Notes under the pieces: model-generated
Seen by the model: the letters and a program-made list of their open reading frames with translations, nothing else
Databases searched by the model: none
Told to the model about the DNA's origin: nothing
DNA from: Sinohyriopsis cumingii
Taxonomy: Eukaryota > Mollusca > Bivalvia > Unionida > Unionidae
NCBI GenBank assembly: GCA_028554795.2
Contig: CM068835.1
Coordinates: 55,977,219 to 56,041,218 of the forward strand
Length of the DNA: 64,000 nt
Direction of reading: 5' to 3'
Made by a program: the position numbers and the translations under genes
Shown: piece after piece, positions 15,458 to 24,567 of the stretch
Position numbering within the stretch: position 1 is the stretch's first letter
Layout of the letters: each line of letters starts with the position of its first letter

Positions 15458-18400
15458 TTACAACCAATGTTTTATACCAACGTGTCCATACGGTAAGGTG
15501 AAATGATTGGGAAGTCGAACTCGCTTCTGGTACACGATTTGATAAACTTTTTCCAAAGGTCGACTGACGATGTGGTGAGTGGGTAAACGTACAATCTTGT
15601 TCGGTTGGTGAGTGGTCACTTTAAAGTTTCCATCCTCTCCCGATTGCAAGGCTTCTTTCAATACCCCAAAGTTGACCACTCGACTGGTACGATAATTCAG
15701 AGTCAGTCCTTTCACTTTGCACGTCGTGTGCACTTCTCCTTGTTTGTCCCGGTATTCGTAGCCGTAATTTTTGGGACCGCCACTGACGAAACTTAGAATC
15801 TTGTCGTCGGGATGTTCGTCTGTCCAGGCTCCTAAACGGTCTCCTTCGATGTTAGGGTGATGTTGAATCGGGTGATGGATGTAAATGCAACTGTCCGTGT
15901 CAAAGTACAGGACGCGTTCTTCTAACAGTTCTAAAGCTTCGTACAATTTTAAGCGAGCATGGGCTGTCACGTAAGCCGCAATGATGACATTTCCAAAAGG
16001 GTCGTCTTGCACAAAGTCCAGATCTTCTTCGTAATTGACCAAGATCAAATTCTCTCGAACGACGTCCACGTGTTTCATGTATTTGGTTTTGTCGTGAATC
16101 ATCTGGAAGTAGCGGGAAGGTTCTGTCAAATATTCCGTCTTGGGTAAACACGGTCGTTGTGCCATTTTGCCCCACAAGCAATTTAACATCACTTTGGCAA
16201 ACGATCGCCTGCCTTCGTTTTTCTCGATGTGGTCTAAAGTGATGCCTTCTTGTTCGTAGTATTTCTCTTTGAATTGTATTTGGTCTTCGGGAGTGTGACA
16301 CCAGGAAGGATAGCCGCTGGCTTCTTGCTTCAGTTTCAAAAAGGCATCCACGTAGTCGGCGAAAATGCCTTTCTGCGTGGGGTCACCCTTGCGGTATTGT
16401 TGTGTCTTGGGAAAGTGGCAAATTTCGTACACTTCTAACAGTTGGTATCCCATGTCCATAGCTTTGAACAATTCTACGCTGACCCAGGTTCCCGTCAAGG
16501 CCCGTTCTTCCTGGCTGTGCTGACAAGCTTGGTCTTGGTTGCACGTTTCGGCACAAGTACGGCACAAGGGAAACATCAATTTGCCTTGACAATGGTGAGG
16601 TAAGACGGGATGGTAGAGGTTCGTGGGAGGCAAAACTTTGCACTTGATCAAGCCTTCGTATTGTCGAATGTTTTTCAGGTCGATGTGTTCCGTTAACAAT
16701 TGCGGGTGCCCTACAGGAAAGCGACAATATTTGCACACGTAGGGATACAGCGAACACACGTCCAAGTATTTGATTTCTTCTCCGTTCTCTTCGTCGACTT
16801 GGTACAGCAAACAGGTGGCATTGGTCCTTCCTCCGTACAAACTATCCCTCGGGTTCAGCGGGTCCACGAACTGGTAACTTTCCACGAGGCGTTTAAACTC
16901 GGGATCGGTTTTCAAACGGTGATCGTATTCGTGTTCCCACATTTCCACCACTTGGTATCCTTGCTGTTCTAACTTTAGGCGTCGCTGACAAGTGTCCTGG
17001 TACAAGTCTTCCATGGTTCGTTGTAAAAACTGATTTTTAGTGCTACGATCAGGGTAACAGACGGGACATCCGTGAAATAAGCAACCGTTAAATTCGTACA
17101 CGATCTTGGGGTTTTCTAAGTCCCAGCCATCGACCGAATACGTTCCGATGGTCTTTTCGCCCCCTCCGTTGCGGGCATGCTGAATCCATTTGTCTTCCTT
17201 GTCGCACAAGTAATGTAACCAGCGTAGGGCTTTGACCGAGTATTGACGTTTGACAAAGTGGGTCGTTTGAGGACTGATGACAGCCACGGTGTTTTCAGGC
17301 ATGAATCGTTGTCGATACACTAAGGAACACGCTTTGGCAATGGTGCAAGCTTCTTTCAAAGGATCCACCCCTCCGTGTTCCATGAACAGTTCTCGAAATT
17401 TTCCACAGCAACGCCGTAAAATGTCCACGTCGGAACGACAATACTTTAGCATTTCTTCCTGAAAGTCGAAAGGGTCCGAGGCGTGAGCCTGGTACCAAGC
17501 GTAAAAAGCTTCTCGTTGTTCGGTACGCATGTTGTCGGGGTCGTAATAGTGAGCCTCAGGCAAATGGGGTAGAACGGCGTGTTGATTGGCTTCCGTATTG
17601 AAAAAGTGTGGAAAGTACCCTTTAGCCATTTCTGTCATTCCAAACGTTTTAGGCATTCGACTCAAAGGCATGGCCAAGTAACTCATCGAATCTTTAAACT
17701 GCACTTGTCCCACTTGCATGAAAATGATTTTGGCTCCGTTCAAAGTCACTTTAGGACGCTCGGTGCCTTGTTCTGTATAGTACCTCAAAAGAAACTGTCC
17801 ATCGTATCCGGAGAAATTGTGAGCCATCACCGTGGCATGACGATGACAATCTCCGTAACGTTCGATGTCCTCTTGGCTCCACGTCTTGTCGACGGGGTCT
17901 AAGACCCATTGGGCAAAATCGGCTAGCGTGTTGGGTCCCCGAAAGATTTTTTCACGCCCTCCGGGAATCTTGCTGCAGTGAGGGCAATGACTGAAGATAG
18001 GTTCTTGAATGCACTTCTCGCACGCTCGATGAGCCACGCAGAAATTAGGAATGTGAATGCCGGTTTCTTGCATGCATTCGAAATCGAAAAAGATGAAATT
18101 GCCTTTCTTCTTGTGACCGTCCTCTTTCTCTGGTGGGGGCTGGTATTTTTGCACGTAACATTGGTGTTCCAAGTCCACGATGTGGTGACAAATGTGACAT
18201 TTTTTCTTTCCTGAACATACGTGTGCCTTGGTATTATTGATACGTATGACTTGTTCACACGTAGGGCACAATCTCAGGAGTTGACAAGCACATTTCTTCT
18301 GTGAACCTTGCGTTTTCAGATGTTGTTGGTAACAGGTAGGGCTGACAAACGTACGCAGACAAGTGGAACAAGGCACTGGTTCTTCGCTCAGACAGGGTGA

Positions 18401-19495
18401 AGAGGCCAAACATCCTGAGCATTTCGATCCACAATGCTTGTGTTGCTCTCGATTATTATAACCATGGTCACATTTCTCACAGTAATAACCGTATCCCAGG
18501 AATCCGGTGATACTGGTAATGGTATCAAAATGGTCATCGTGATGATAAACGTGAATGTATTTTCCGTCCTTAAAATCTTGCCCTCGAAACAACAGAGACC
18601 CGCGCACTTCTTGAGGGTACACTTTCAAGGTGTATCGTGGAGCTAGGGCATCTTGCAATTTTTGCATCTCAGGAATGCCACAGGGTGTGTCTTTGGACAG
18701 TCCGGCTTGTCGTAACAGGAGTTCTGCTTCGTTTCGTTGTTTGGCTCGGTCGGAACGTTGAATAGTGTCCCAGGTTCTTTTCCATTCTACCGTGTCGTTC
18801 TTGTTGGCATAGGTTCGTCCCACCACGATGGCACGGGCTAAACACATCTGGTCATGAGGGTTCTTAATTCGGACGAGACTTGTTTTGGTGTTGCGAAGGT
18901 CGTCCACCAATAACATCTTTTTGCGCCCTGTCCCTTGAGGAGGAGAGACGTGGGTCATGTCCAGTGTGGCTTTACCATCGGTGATGTCAAACTGATCATT
19001 AGATTGTTGTACGTGTTGAATCTTGTCCATGACTTTGGAAGCAGTTAATTCTGCAGGGGTGCTAAACTCGATCCAAACAGGGGATTTCAAACCGTCGTGT
19101 TGTATGGAAAGTCTCAAGCGATCGTCTTCTTTGGGTTGACATTGTCGCTTGAGTGCAGTGAGCAAAGAATCCCACACCTCGGTGATGAACACTTCTGCTT
19201 TCTCTAACGGCACTTCAGCCTTGAAATCTTTAAACTTCACCGTGTATTTGTAAGCCGTAGTTCTAAATTTTCTAGAGGAGCGCTTTTCCGTCTCTCGAAT
19301 GGAATAGTAATTTTCAGGGTTAACTAAGGGTGATGAACTTGGTTTAGAGGGTTCGGATTCTGGTTCACTCATGTCCTCTTCAAAATCACTGGCATGAATT
19401 TGTGCCAAGATTTCAGCCCTGGTACGAGGCGATAGATCACGTTTCTGCCTCTTACTTTCTTCTTCTTTCTTCTCGAATGAATGGGATCGTTTCAT
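15458..19495 (-). CDS. polB: Protein-primed family B DNA polymerase (1345 aa)
   Basis: Replicates the linear element, presumably by protein priming at the TIRs. The N-terminal 300 residues are poorly conserved. A Cys/His-rich zone at about 339-445 suggests several zinc fingers. The exonuclease has Exo I FFDFEC (D471, E473), Exo II HNFSGYDG (about 559-566) and Exo III YCRSDVD (685-691). The insert EFNGCLFHGCPVCY at 801-814 precedes the palm. Motif A is YLDVCSLYP (910-918), motif B KVMLNCLWGK (1101-1110) and motif C YFDTDSC (1197-1203); DTD is intact. The ORF is full length. The gene shares a divergent promoter with the CCHC gene. A truncated relative is at 37550-39702. Confidence 0.97.
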   Translation of the reverse strand: MKRSHSFEKKEEESKRQKRDLSPRTRAEILAQIHASDFEEDMSEPESEPSKPSSSPLVNPENYYSIRETEKRSSRKFRTTAYKYTVKFKDFKAEVPLEKAEVFITEVWDSLLTALKRQCQPKEDDRLRLSIQHDGLKSPVWIEFSTPAELTASKVMDKIQHVQQSNDQFDITDGKATLDMTHVSPPQGTGRKKMLLVDDLRNTKTSLVRIKNPHDQMCLARAIVVGRTYANKNDTVEWKRTWDTIQRSDRAKQRNEAELLLRQAGLSKDTPCGIPEMQKLQDALAPRYTLKVYPQEVRGSLLFRGQDFKDGKYIHVYHHDDHFDTITSITGFLGYGYYCEKCDHGYNNREQHKHCGSKCSGCLASSPCLSEEPVPCSTCLRTFVSPTCYQQHLKTQGSQKKCACQLLRLCPTCEQVIRINNTKAHVCSGKKKCHICHHIVDLEHQCYVQKYQPPPEKEDGHKKKGNFIFFDFECMQETGIHIPNFCVAHRACEKCIQEPIFSHCPHCSKIPGGREKIFRGPNTLADFAQWVLDPVDKTWSQEDIERYGDCHRHATVMAHNFSGYDGQFLLRYYTEQGTERPKVTLNGAKIIFMQVGQVQFKDSMSYLAMPLSRMPKTFGMTEMAKGYFPHFFNTEANQHAVLPHLPEAHYYDPDNMRTEQREAFYAWYQAHASDPFDFQEEMLKYCRSDVDILRRCCGKFRELFMEHGGVDPLKEACTIAKACSLVYRQRFMPENTVAVISPQTTHFVKRQYSVKALRWLHYLCDKEDKWIQHARNGGGEKTIGTYSVDGWDLENPKIVYEFNGCLFHGCPVCYPDRSTKNQFLQRTMEDLYQDTCQRRLKLEQQGYQVVEMWEHEYDHRLKTDPEFKRLVESYQFVDPLNPRDSLYGGRTNATCLLYQVDEENGEEIKYLDVCSLYPYVCKYCRFPVGHPQLLTEHIDLKNIRQYEGLIKCKVLPPTNLYHPVLPHHCQGKLMFPLCRTCAETCNQDQACQHSQEERALTGTWVSVELFKAMDMGYQLLEVYEICHFPKTQQYRKGDPTQKGIFADYVDAFLKLKQEASGYPSWCHTPEDQIQFKEKYYEQEGITLDHIEKNEGRRSFAKVMLNCLWGKMAQRPCLPKTEYLTEPSRYFQMIHDKTKYMKHVDVVRENLILVNYEEDLDFVQDDPFGNVIIAAYVTAHARLKLYEALELLEERVLYFDTDSCIYIHHPIQHHPNIEGDRLGAWTDEHPDDKILSFVSGGPKNYGYEYRDKQGEVHTTCKVKGLTLNYRTSRVVNFGVLKEALQSGEDGNFKVTTHQPNKIVRLPTHHIVSRPLEKVYQIVYQKRVRLPNHFTLPYGHVGIKHWL
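15471..15477 (-). promoter_or_regulatory. TATA box of the 152-aa BIR gene, inside polB
   Basis: The minus strand reads GGTATAAAAC within the last codons of polB, about 40 nt before the BIR gene start at 15433. Confidence 0.5.
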
Positions 19496-19629
19496 CTTGA
19501 AAGCAAAAAGTCAAATGACTCAAGTTCAAACACCATAAACTACTTTATAGTCATAGCAGACCAGCGTATATAAAAGGGTGTGTGTCTTGTCCTTTCACTA
19601 TTCATTTCACTCTCAAGCCGAGCACAACG
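19496..19629. promoter_or_regulatory. Divergent promoter between polB and the CCHC gene
   Basis: A minus-strand CTATAAAG box (19542-19552) points to polB and a plus-strand TATATAAAAG box (19567-19576) points to the CCHC gene. The two boxes are about 20 nt apart, so the two genes are probably coordinately expressed early. Confidence 0.65.
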
Positions 19630-20100
19630 ATGGAAGAGACTGACCAGATGGAACGTTTCGTCAGAGCTTTGCGAGGGGTCATTAGAAAATTCTCTTCAGA
19701 CCAGCCTACGGACTATTCTCCTTCCTTTAGAGATAAAAGTCAAGATACTTGCTATATCTGTCAGAAGAAAGGGCATTGGTCTTCAGAGTGTCCAGACCGT
19801 CAAAAAAGAAAAAAAACAGGGGATAAAAAAGACAAAAGTCAAGATACCTGTTATTATTGTAAAGAAAAAGGACATTGGTCTCCAGATTGCCCAAAAAAGA
19901 AACAAGAGGAGTCAGAAGAAAAGAGGAATTCTTCAGAAGAAGAGAGGGATTCTTCAGAGGAAGAGAGGGATTCTTCTGAGGAAGAAAGAAGACAGGTGAA
20001 GAAAAAGAAACAGGAGAAAAAAAGAAGAAGGGAAGAAAGCGAGGAGGAAGAAGAGGAAAAGAGTGTGACGGTGAAGAAATTAAAAAAACAGAGAGACTAA
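19630..20100 (+). CDS. Twin CCHC zinc-knuckle protein with Ser/Glu repeats (156 aa)
   Basis: Two zinc knuckles C-x2-C-x4-H-x4-C: CYICQKKGHWSSEC and CYYCKEKGHWSPDC. They are followed by SSEEERD repeats and a mixed acidic/basic tail. Knuckles of this type bind single-stranded nucleic acid, so a role in replication or genome handling is plausible. The open frame begins at 19582, but the TATA box at 19567 implies transcription starts near 19600, so I chose the Met at 19630 (MEETDQMERF). A poly(A) signal lies at 20188. The decayed relative at 39843 has a TA microsatellite in the first knuckle. CCHC genes are not part of the usual Polinton core set. Confidence 0.75.
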   Translation: MEETDQMERFVRALRGVIRKFSSDQPTDYSPSFRDKSQDTCYICQKKGHWSSECPDRQKRKKTGDKKDKSQDTCYYCKEKGHWSPDCPKKKQEESEEKRNSSEEERDSSEEERDSSEEERRQVKKKKQEKKRRREESEEEEEEKSVTVKKLKKQRD

Positions 20101-20187
20101 ACAAGGAGAAAAGAAGAAATTAATGAACTTTTTTATTAAAGTGTTGTGTTATAAATTGTGAATTGGATTGTAAAAAATGGAGAAAAG

Positions 20188-20193
20188 AATAAA
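20188..20193 (+). terminator. Poly(A) signal AATAAA of the CCHC gene
   Basis: AATAAA lies 87 nt after the stop codon on the plus strand. This gene therefore seems polyadenylated, unlike the stem-loop genes around it. Confidence 0.45.
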
Positions 20194-20326
20194 TGAATGA
20201 TATAAGGTAAGTGTCTTTGAGTTGTGATTTTAAAATAAGAAGCTACACTCACGCACTCATACACAGACACGTACTAAAAAGGTAACATGGGTGAGTTTTT
20301 TTGAGTTATTGGCAAATTGAAATTGT

Positions 20327-20365
20327 ATTTCTTTTCGAGAAATGTGGGTGGCCCTGAAAAGGGCC
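20327..20365 (-). terminator. Histone-type 3' stem-loop plus HDE of the 193-aa gene
   Basis: The minus strand 20365-20350 reads GGCCCTTTTCAGGGCC followed by ACCCA, identical to the histone consensus. GAAAAGAAAT at 20336-20327 is the downstream purine element. It begins 27 nt after the stop codon at 20393. The stem and flanks match the TIR copies, but this site is outside the TIR. Confidence 0.88.
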
Positions 20366-20392
20366 TTTTTTAATTAAGGTGTAGGGGTGAGT

Positions 20393-20974
20393 TTAAGCAA
20401 TCAATTTTAACTGCCTTAAGCCTTTGCCACGGCCAAGGCCTACTTCTGGACTGCGTAATGTTGATGATGATAATGATTGGGTTGAAATCACTAAGGGTGG
20501 TACGGTAGGCTTAGTCACAGGGTTGACATGTTTGGCTCGGGAAGGTCGTATTCTCTTCGGTCGTGATAAAGAAGTCTGATACATTTGTTTCAGACTTCTT
20601 AACTCCGCTAAAATGTCCAACAGTACCGTGACCGTTTGATTTTCACCCTCTTGTTTCTTTGCTGCTACTTCTTCTTGCTGTTGTTGCTGTTGTTTTTTTC
20701 TTACCTCTTCTTCTTGTTGCTGTTGCTGTAGGAGAAAAGCCTGTTCCGCTTCCTTTTGTCGTTGTATAAATTTCTCCAATTCTTCTTTCTGTCTCTGTCT
20801 AAAATTATCCACTTGCGGTAATGAAGAAAGTAACGAAGGTTCCGGAACAAATTCTTGCGAGGAGAGAAAATCCACAAAATCCCAATTCACCTCTTCTGAA
20901 AGTAAGTCCGGGTTCCCTTGGGCAGTCTCCCCTGCTGGTGCACCCCACTGGATCGTTTTCTGAGTTTCCGTCAT
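20393..20974 (-). CDS. Gln/Glu-rich coiled-coil accessory protein (193 aa)
   Basis: An acidic N-terminus with Trp/Phe residues (NWDFVDFLSSQEF) is followed by a coiled coil at about 55-105 with Gln runs. A conserved LRSLKQMYQTSL segment comes next at about 127-138, then a basic PKRIRPSRAKH stretch and a C-terminal GLGRGKG. The last three blocks are retained in the older copy (40699-41331), which suggests they are functional. The acidic W/F region could be a transactivation domain and the basic part nuclear localisation, but that is inference. Promoter with a CRE-like TGACGTCA; the transcript ends at a histone-type stem-loop. Confidence 0.7.
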   Translation of the reverse strand: MTETQKTIQWGAPAGETAQGNPDLLSEEVNWDFVDFLSSQEFVPEPSLLSSLPQVDNFRQRQKEELEKFIQRQKEAEQAFLLQQQQQEEEVRKKQQQQQQEEVAAKKQEGENQTVTVLLDILAELRSLKQMYQTSLSRPKRIRPSRAKHVNPVTKPTVPPLVISTQSLSSSTLRSPEVGLGRGKGLRQLKLIA

Positions 20975-21020
20975 GTTGAATCACTGTCGCATAGATTGAC
21001 TGCACACAAGCGCTAGCGAA

Positions 21021-21149
21021 TCTATATTGACTACGTGACGTCACAGACTGCTCTCTTCGGATTGGATGCGAGCTGACTGAATTCTGTAACGCGTGTTCGG
21101 ATTGGTAAATGAACTCAATCCGTTTCAATCCTTCCTCCGCCTATAAATA
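21021..21149. promoter_or_regulatory. Divergent promoter with CRE palindrome TGACGTCA and TATA boxes
   Basis: Between two accessory genes. TGACGTCA at 21036-21043 lies just upstream of a minus-strand TATA-like ATATAG (about 21022-21028) for the 193-aa gene. A plus-strand TATAAATA at 21142-21149 precedes the 21194 gene. The older copy keeps TGACGTCACAG at 41368-41378 next to TATATAGG. TGACGTCA is the ATF/CREB consensus. A GCTCTCTTCG-ATTGG block is also shared, including a CCAAT-box complement. Confidence 0.65.
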
Positions 21150-21193
21150 AGCGCCGTTCACTGCATTGATTCACCTGTTCTCGTCGCTTCAAG

Positions 21194-21427
21194 ATGTGGA
21201 CTACAGTTGAGTCATCCACCCTTGTGTCTTCCATGATGTTTCGGACAGACTTGCTCATGTATGTCCGATCGAAGTGGACCGTTGTCCACAGGACAAACAC
21301 CAGCCTGTGGATACGTAGGATCTACGTCGAAAGACAAGGATGCCTGAAAAGAGTGCTGATGTACGGACCAACAGTAAGACGCAGCCTAAGGACAAGAAGA
21401 AGACCAATGCGGTGCCATTTATGTTAA
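21194..21427 (+). CDS. Conserved small basic accessory protein (77 aa)
   Basis: Unrecognised family. A relative at 41534-41848 matches over most of its length (MWT.V.SS.L.SSM.F..D, then LW..R.YVE.QG.LKR.L.YGP.VRRSL). This protein-level conservation between diverged elements makes it a real gene. It is mostly helical with a basic end (RRSLRTRRRP). TATA box at 21142, and a histone-type stem-loop 25 nt after the stop. It is the outermost right gene, transcribed toward the terminus. Confidence 0.7.
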   Translation: MWTTVESSTLVSSMMFRTDLLMYVRSKWTVVHRTNTSLWIRRIYVERQGCLKRVLMYGPTVRRSLRTRRRPMRCHLC

Positions 21428-21442
21428 TGAATACATTAACAT

Positions 21443-21769
21443 AAAACCCAAAGGCCCTTTTCAGGGCCAGCCATATTTCTCGAAAAGAGATAGTCTTTGA
21501 ATTGCCTACCCCTTTTGTTTTAAAAAAATTTTTTTTAAAAAAATCCCATGTTAAATTCCCCTTGTCCGTAGATTGTCCCACGATTTATTCCCATGTTAAA
21601 TTCCCCTTGTCCGTAGATTGTCCCACGATTTATTCCCATGTTAAATTCCCCTTGTCCGTAGATTGTCCCACGATTTTTCGCCATGTTAAATTTCCATTGT
21701 CCGTAGATTGTCCCAAGGGGTTCTGTAATGCTAATTCCCATTGTCCGTAGAGTATCCCCCTTCACTACT
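21443..21769 (-). repeat. Right terminal inverted repeat, 327 bp
   Basis: The inverse of 2868-3194. It ends ...TTCACTACT directly before the AAGGTG duplication at 21770-21775. Identity with the left TIR apart from the AT core argues for recent integration or gene conversion. Confidence 0.97.
21453..21491 (+). terminator. Histone-type 3' stem-loop plus HDE (right TIR)
   Basis: GGCCCTTTTCAGGGCC at 21453-21468 is preceded by CCCAAA and followed by AGCCA. GAAAAGAGAT follows at 21482-21491. It is the inverted partner of the site at 3184-3146, so each TIR carries the 3' processing signal for the gene that runs into it. Confidence 0.85.
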
Positions 21770-21775
21770 AAGGTG
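21770..21775. repeat. Right target-site duplication AAGGTG
   Basis: Exact copy of 2862-2867. Confidence 0.95.
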
Positions 21776-22189
21776 TAACAATTAAATGTAGTACTCCTAG
21801 TAAGGAAATGGTGATGGTTAATTTTTGCAAATCTTTGAATCGGGTAAGATGAACATTTACCATAGAATACACTTATGAACATCTGAGACTCAATTGTCTT
21901 TTTCACTATTACTACTACTACAACTGCCACTAATACTAGTACTACTACTAATACTACTACTACTACTACTGTACAACTAATTCGGCAACTTTACAGACGC
22001 ACTTTAAGTCGCATCCTTTTGTATGTATTTTACGATTAAATATTAGGACATAGGAAACATAGGACGATAGAGTGCCCACGTGTACACTAGTCAACACTGT
22101 CATTATTTCTATAATATGCAACGCCATGCTAAATGTAAATTGAGCAGTATTAGTTGCTCATCATACTATCCATCCATATAGTTCTGTCA

Positions 22190-22612
22190 TAATCCTATCA
22201 CCGAATTGTAGTGCGTTATTTTCATACATACTACCATAAACCATAAACACTTTCATAACTTTATCACTGAATTGTAGTGCGTTATTTTCATAGATACTAC
22301 CATGAACAATATACACTATCATAACTTTAAACTAAATTGTAGTGCGTTATTTTCATAGATACTACCATAAACCATAGACACTGTCATAACTTTATCACTG
22401 AATTGTAGTGCGTTATTTTCATTGATACTACCATAAACCATAGACACTATCGTAACTCTATCACTGAATTGTAGTGCGTTATTTTCATAGATACTATCAT
22501 AAACCATAAACACTATCATAACTTTGTCACTGAATTGTAGTGCGGTTTTTTCATCGATACTACCATAAACAAGAGACACTGACATAACTCTATAACTGAA
22601 TTGCAGTACATC
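22190..22612 (+). repeat. 66-bp minisatellite, about 6.5 units
   Basis: Units start near 22203, 22269, 22334, 22400, 22466, 22532 and 22598, each with GAATTGTAGTGCGTTATTTT and a TACCATAAACCATA segment. The period of 66 is divisible by three, which explains the open minus frame of repeated 22-residue peptides. I do not treat that as a gene. Confidence 0.9.
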
Positions 22613-24049
22613 TATTCACACCTGGTAAATCTGCACAACCCTATTGTCTATATTGCTGAAATTGCTGCACTACGGTCCACTACATGGTGTAAATGTAGTG
22701 CACTGCTCCTGCACGATTAGTAATGTTTCGTTGAGGTCGTCCATCAGACCGTAGCAAATTTGAGATTCGTATAGGAATTTCTCTTTTTCTTGGGTATACA
22801 CCATCTTGTAATATGCACACAATTCAAGTCACTTCAAGGTATCACTAAGTGTATAGCCCGTAAACCCGTTTCAGTCGCATTCATGTAGAGTTCGCTAGTT
22901 TTGTTTTATCCAAACCTGTATCATCACTATTTCGAAACTGTTCCACGCCTTGCACTCACGTTTCTTCTGACCTTTTATCTTTAGTATGTTACAAAGTAAG
23001 CATGTGTATATAACTGAGGGGCAGCACTTATTTGATAATCGGATGCTTTTCATATGAAAGGTCACCAAAGCCTGTGATCGAACAGCATCAACGTGGAACT
23101 GATGGCCAAGACATTTAACAATAGAAATAGGATTATCTTTTGGAACTTTCCGATTTGACATGCGTGTATATCTATGAAGCCATAGATTGATTGATTGATG
23201 TCCAATACCTGTATGCAATAACTTGTATTTATACTTACAAACAGAGGATTCATACCGATTTTAAATTTTTATTTATACATTTACAGGTTTTGAAACATTT
23301 TTTACCTACGGCCTGTTTGACATAATATAAATGTACTGGCCAAACGACTGTGCAAATGAAAATGTAGTATATAATTACATATCATAATGCAATTAAAACA
23401 CTTGTTGCAACGTGATTAAGGGTTGTCGTATGGGAAATTGGGGATGTAACTCTAATTTACATTGTGATATACATATCAACTCAGATGCGAAGTCATACTT
23501 TCTTTAATTTTGAGATTATCAATCACATTACAACTTTCATTTTTCTGAAAGTTAAAAACGTCATTCTATCGTCACAAACGAAGACTGTTAAAAACACACC
23601 AAGGAGATTATTGTTTAATAGGCTACCAAATATAAGTGGACCAGAAGTTATACAGGTCACCAGAATAGGAAGTTATTTCAGTGCCAGTTAAATGTCCGTA
23701 ATGTTGGGGATCAGGATTTTAATCAGATTGTGAATCAGAATGAAACAACCTGCATTTGGATGGATAGAGTAGATACAATGAAAAATAAAATGGTTTTAAT
23801 AGAGACCATAAATATAGCTGTTTTTTATAAAGAGTTTGTCTTCTAAGTTAGTAAAGACTGCCACAAAATTTAAATAAAATAGAAAATGAAGGAACTGATC
23901 ACAGATAATATTCAATTATGCGTGTGCATATCCAAAATTTTTATGTCTCTTGATTTTAATTTTTTCTTCACGATATTTAGTGGGGAAAAATACAAAATAT
24001 CTTTGTTTCTAACACTTCGGTCTCCATTTATTTATTTATATTGCCTCGT

Positions 24050-24180
24050 CTCGTGGCATAATTAGTTGACCCTGCATCTGAACCCTGATTGACCACACTG
24101 GTGTATCTCTGGGCAATATACTTTACCGCAATTGCTTCATTACGATGCGTTGATCTCCGGTTAAACTCTAACTAACCAAT
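24050..24180 (+). repeat. Probable decayed SINE tail
   Basis: Contains CTGGGCAATATACTTTACCGC and CAATTGCTT, which resemble the common metazoan SINE 3' domain with a GGGCAAGGCACTTTACC-like core. No tRNA head is readable. Confidence 0.35.
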
Positions 24181-24344
24181 CACATGCTATTTGATTTCGT
24201 ACACGCAATCAAGGTAATGCAAGACCGAATTTGTAAGCACTCAACTTCATCTAGGTAATGCACCGACTTAGCAATTAAATTATTGACGAATTATACTGCA
24301 GTTGTTGTTGGCGTAACGCCACTTTTTATAGCATAATAGACTGA

Positions 24345-24549
24345 CTATACATGGCGGTCAGTATAACTAGTGGAAGAAGAACCCAGAAAAAAAAAGCCCA
24401 TACGAACGACCGACCCACAGGGAGCTACTGACAAGTTCAATCGCGCACCACATTGGCCGAGCCTGAACTCTAACCACGCAGACAGAGGTGAGATGGCATA
24501 CCTCGGTGAAGGAGGGAGCTTTAAACCATTCGGAGGCCCGGGGCCCTGA
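24345..24549 (-). repeat. tRNA-Leu/Ser-like SINE, family B copy 1
   Basis: Read on the minus strand it starts GGGCCCCGGGCCTCCGAATG, then a box-A-like TGGTTTAAAGC and a box-B-like GGTTAGAGTTC. It aligns along its length with 30196-29988 and 53994-53793. It directly abuts the second IAP RING exon on its downstream side. Confidence 0.75.
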
Positions 24550-24567
24550 TGAAGTCAATGATGTATT

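Larger units (their letters stand above)
2868..21769. mobile_element. Complete Polinton/Maverick (adintovirus-like) element, 18.9 kb
   Basis: The element starts AGTAGTGAAG, ends with the inverted copy and is flanked by a perfect 6-bp duplication. It encodes the Polinton core set: protein-primed DNA polymerase B, chromodomain integrase, FtsK/HerA ATPase, major capsid protein and penton-like minor capsid protein. All large ORFs are open and the two 327-bp TIRs differ only in one AT homopolymer core, so the insertion looks recent. Most genes run on the minus strand; only 19630-20100 and 21194-21427 run on the plus strand. By eye the element is clearly less AT-rich than its flanks. No adenain-type protease was found. 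It could be mobile or virion-forming, but that is not shown by sequence alone. Confidence 0.97.
21776..24334. other. AT-rich intergenic DNA
   Basis: No supported gene. It holds trinucleotide TAC/ACT runs near 21905-21970, the 66-bp minisatellite described separately and a faint SINE relic near 24050. Confidence 0.55.

Noticed and set aside
15605-18646. Numerous 60-110 codon frames opposite polB
   Set aside because: They are antisense shadows of a long intact coding sequence.
22319-22585. 88-codon minus-strand frame of repeated 22-residue units
   Set aside because: It is explained by the 66-bp minisatellite.
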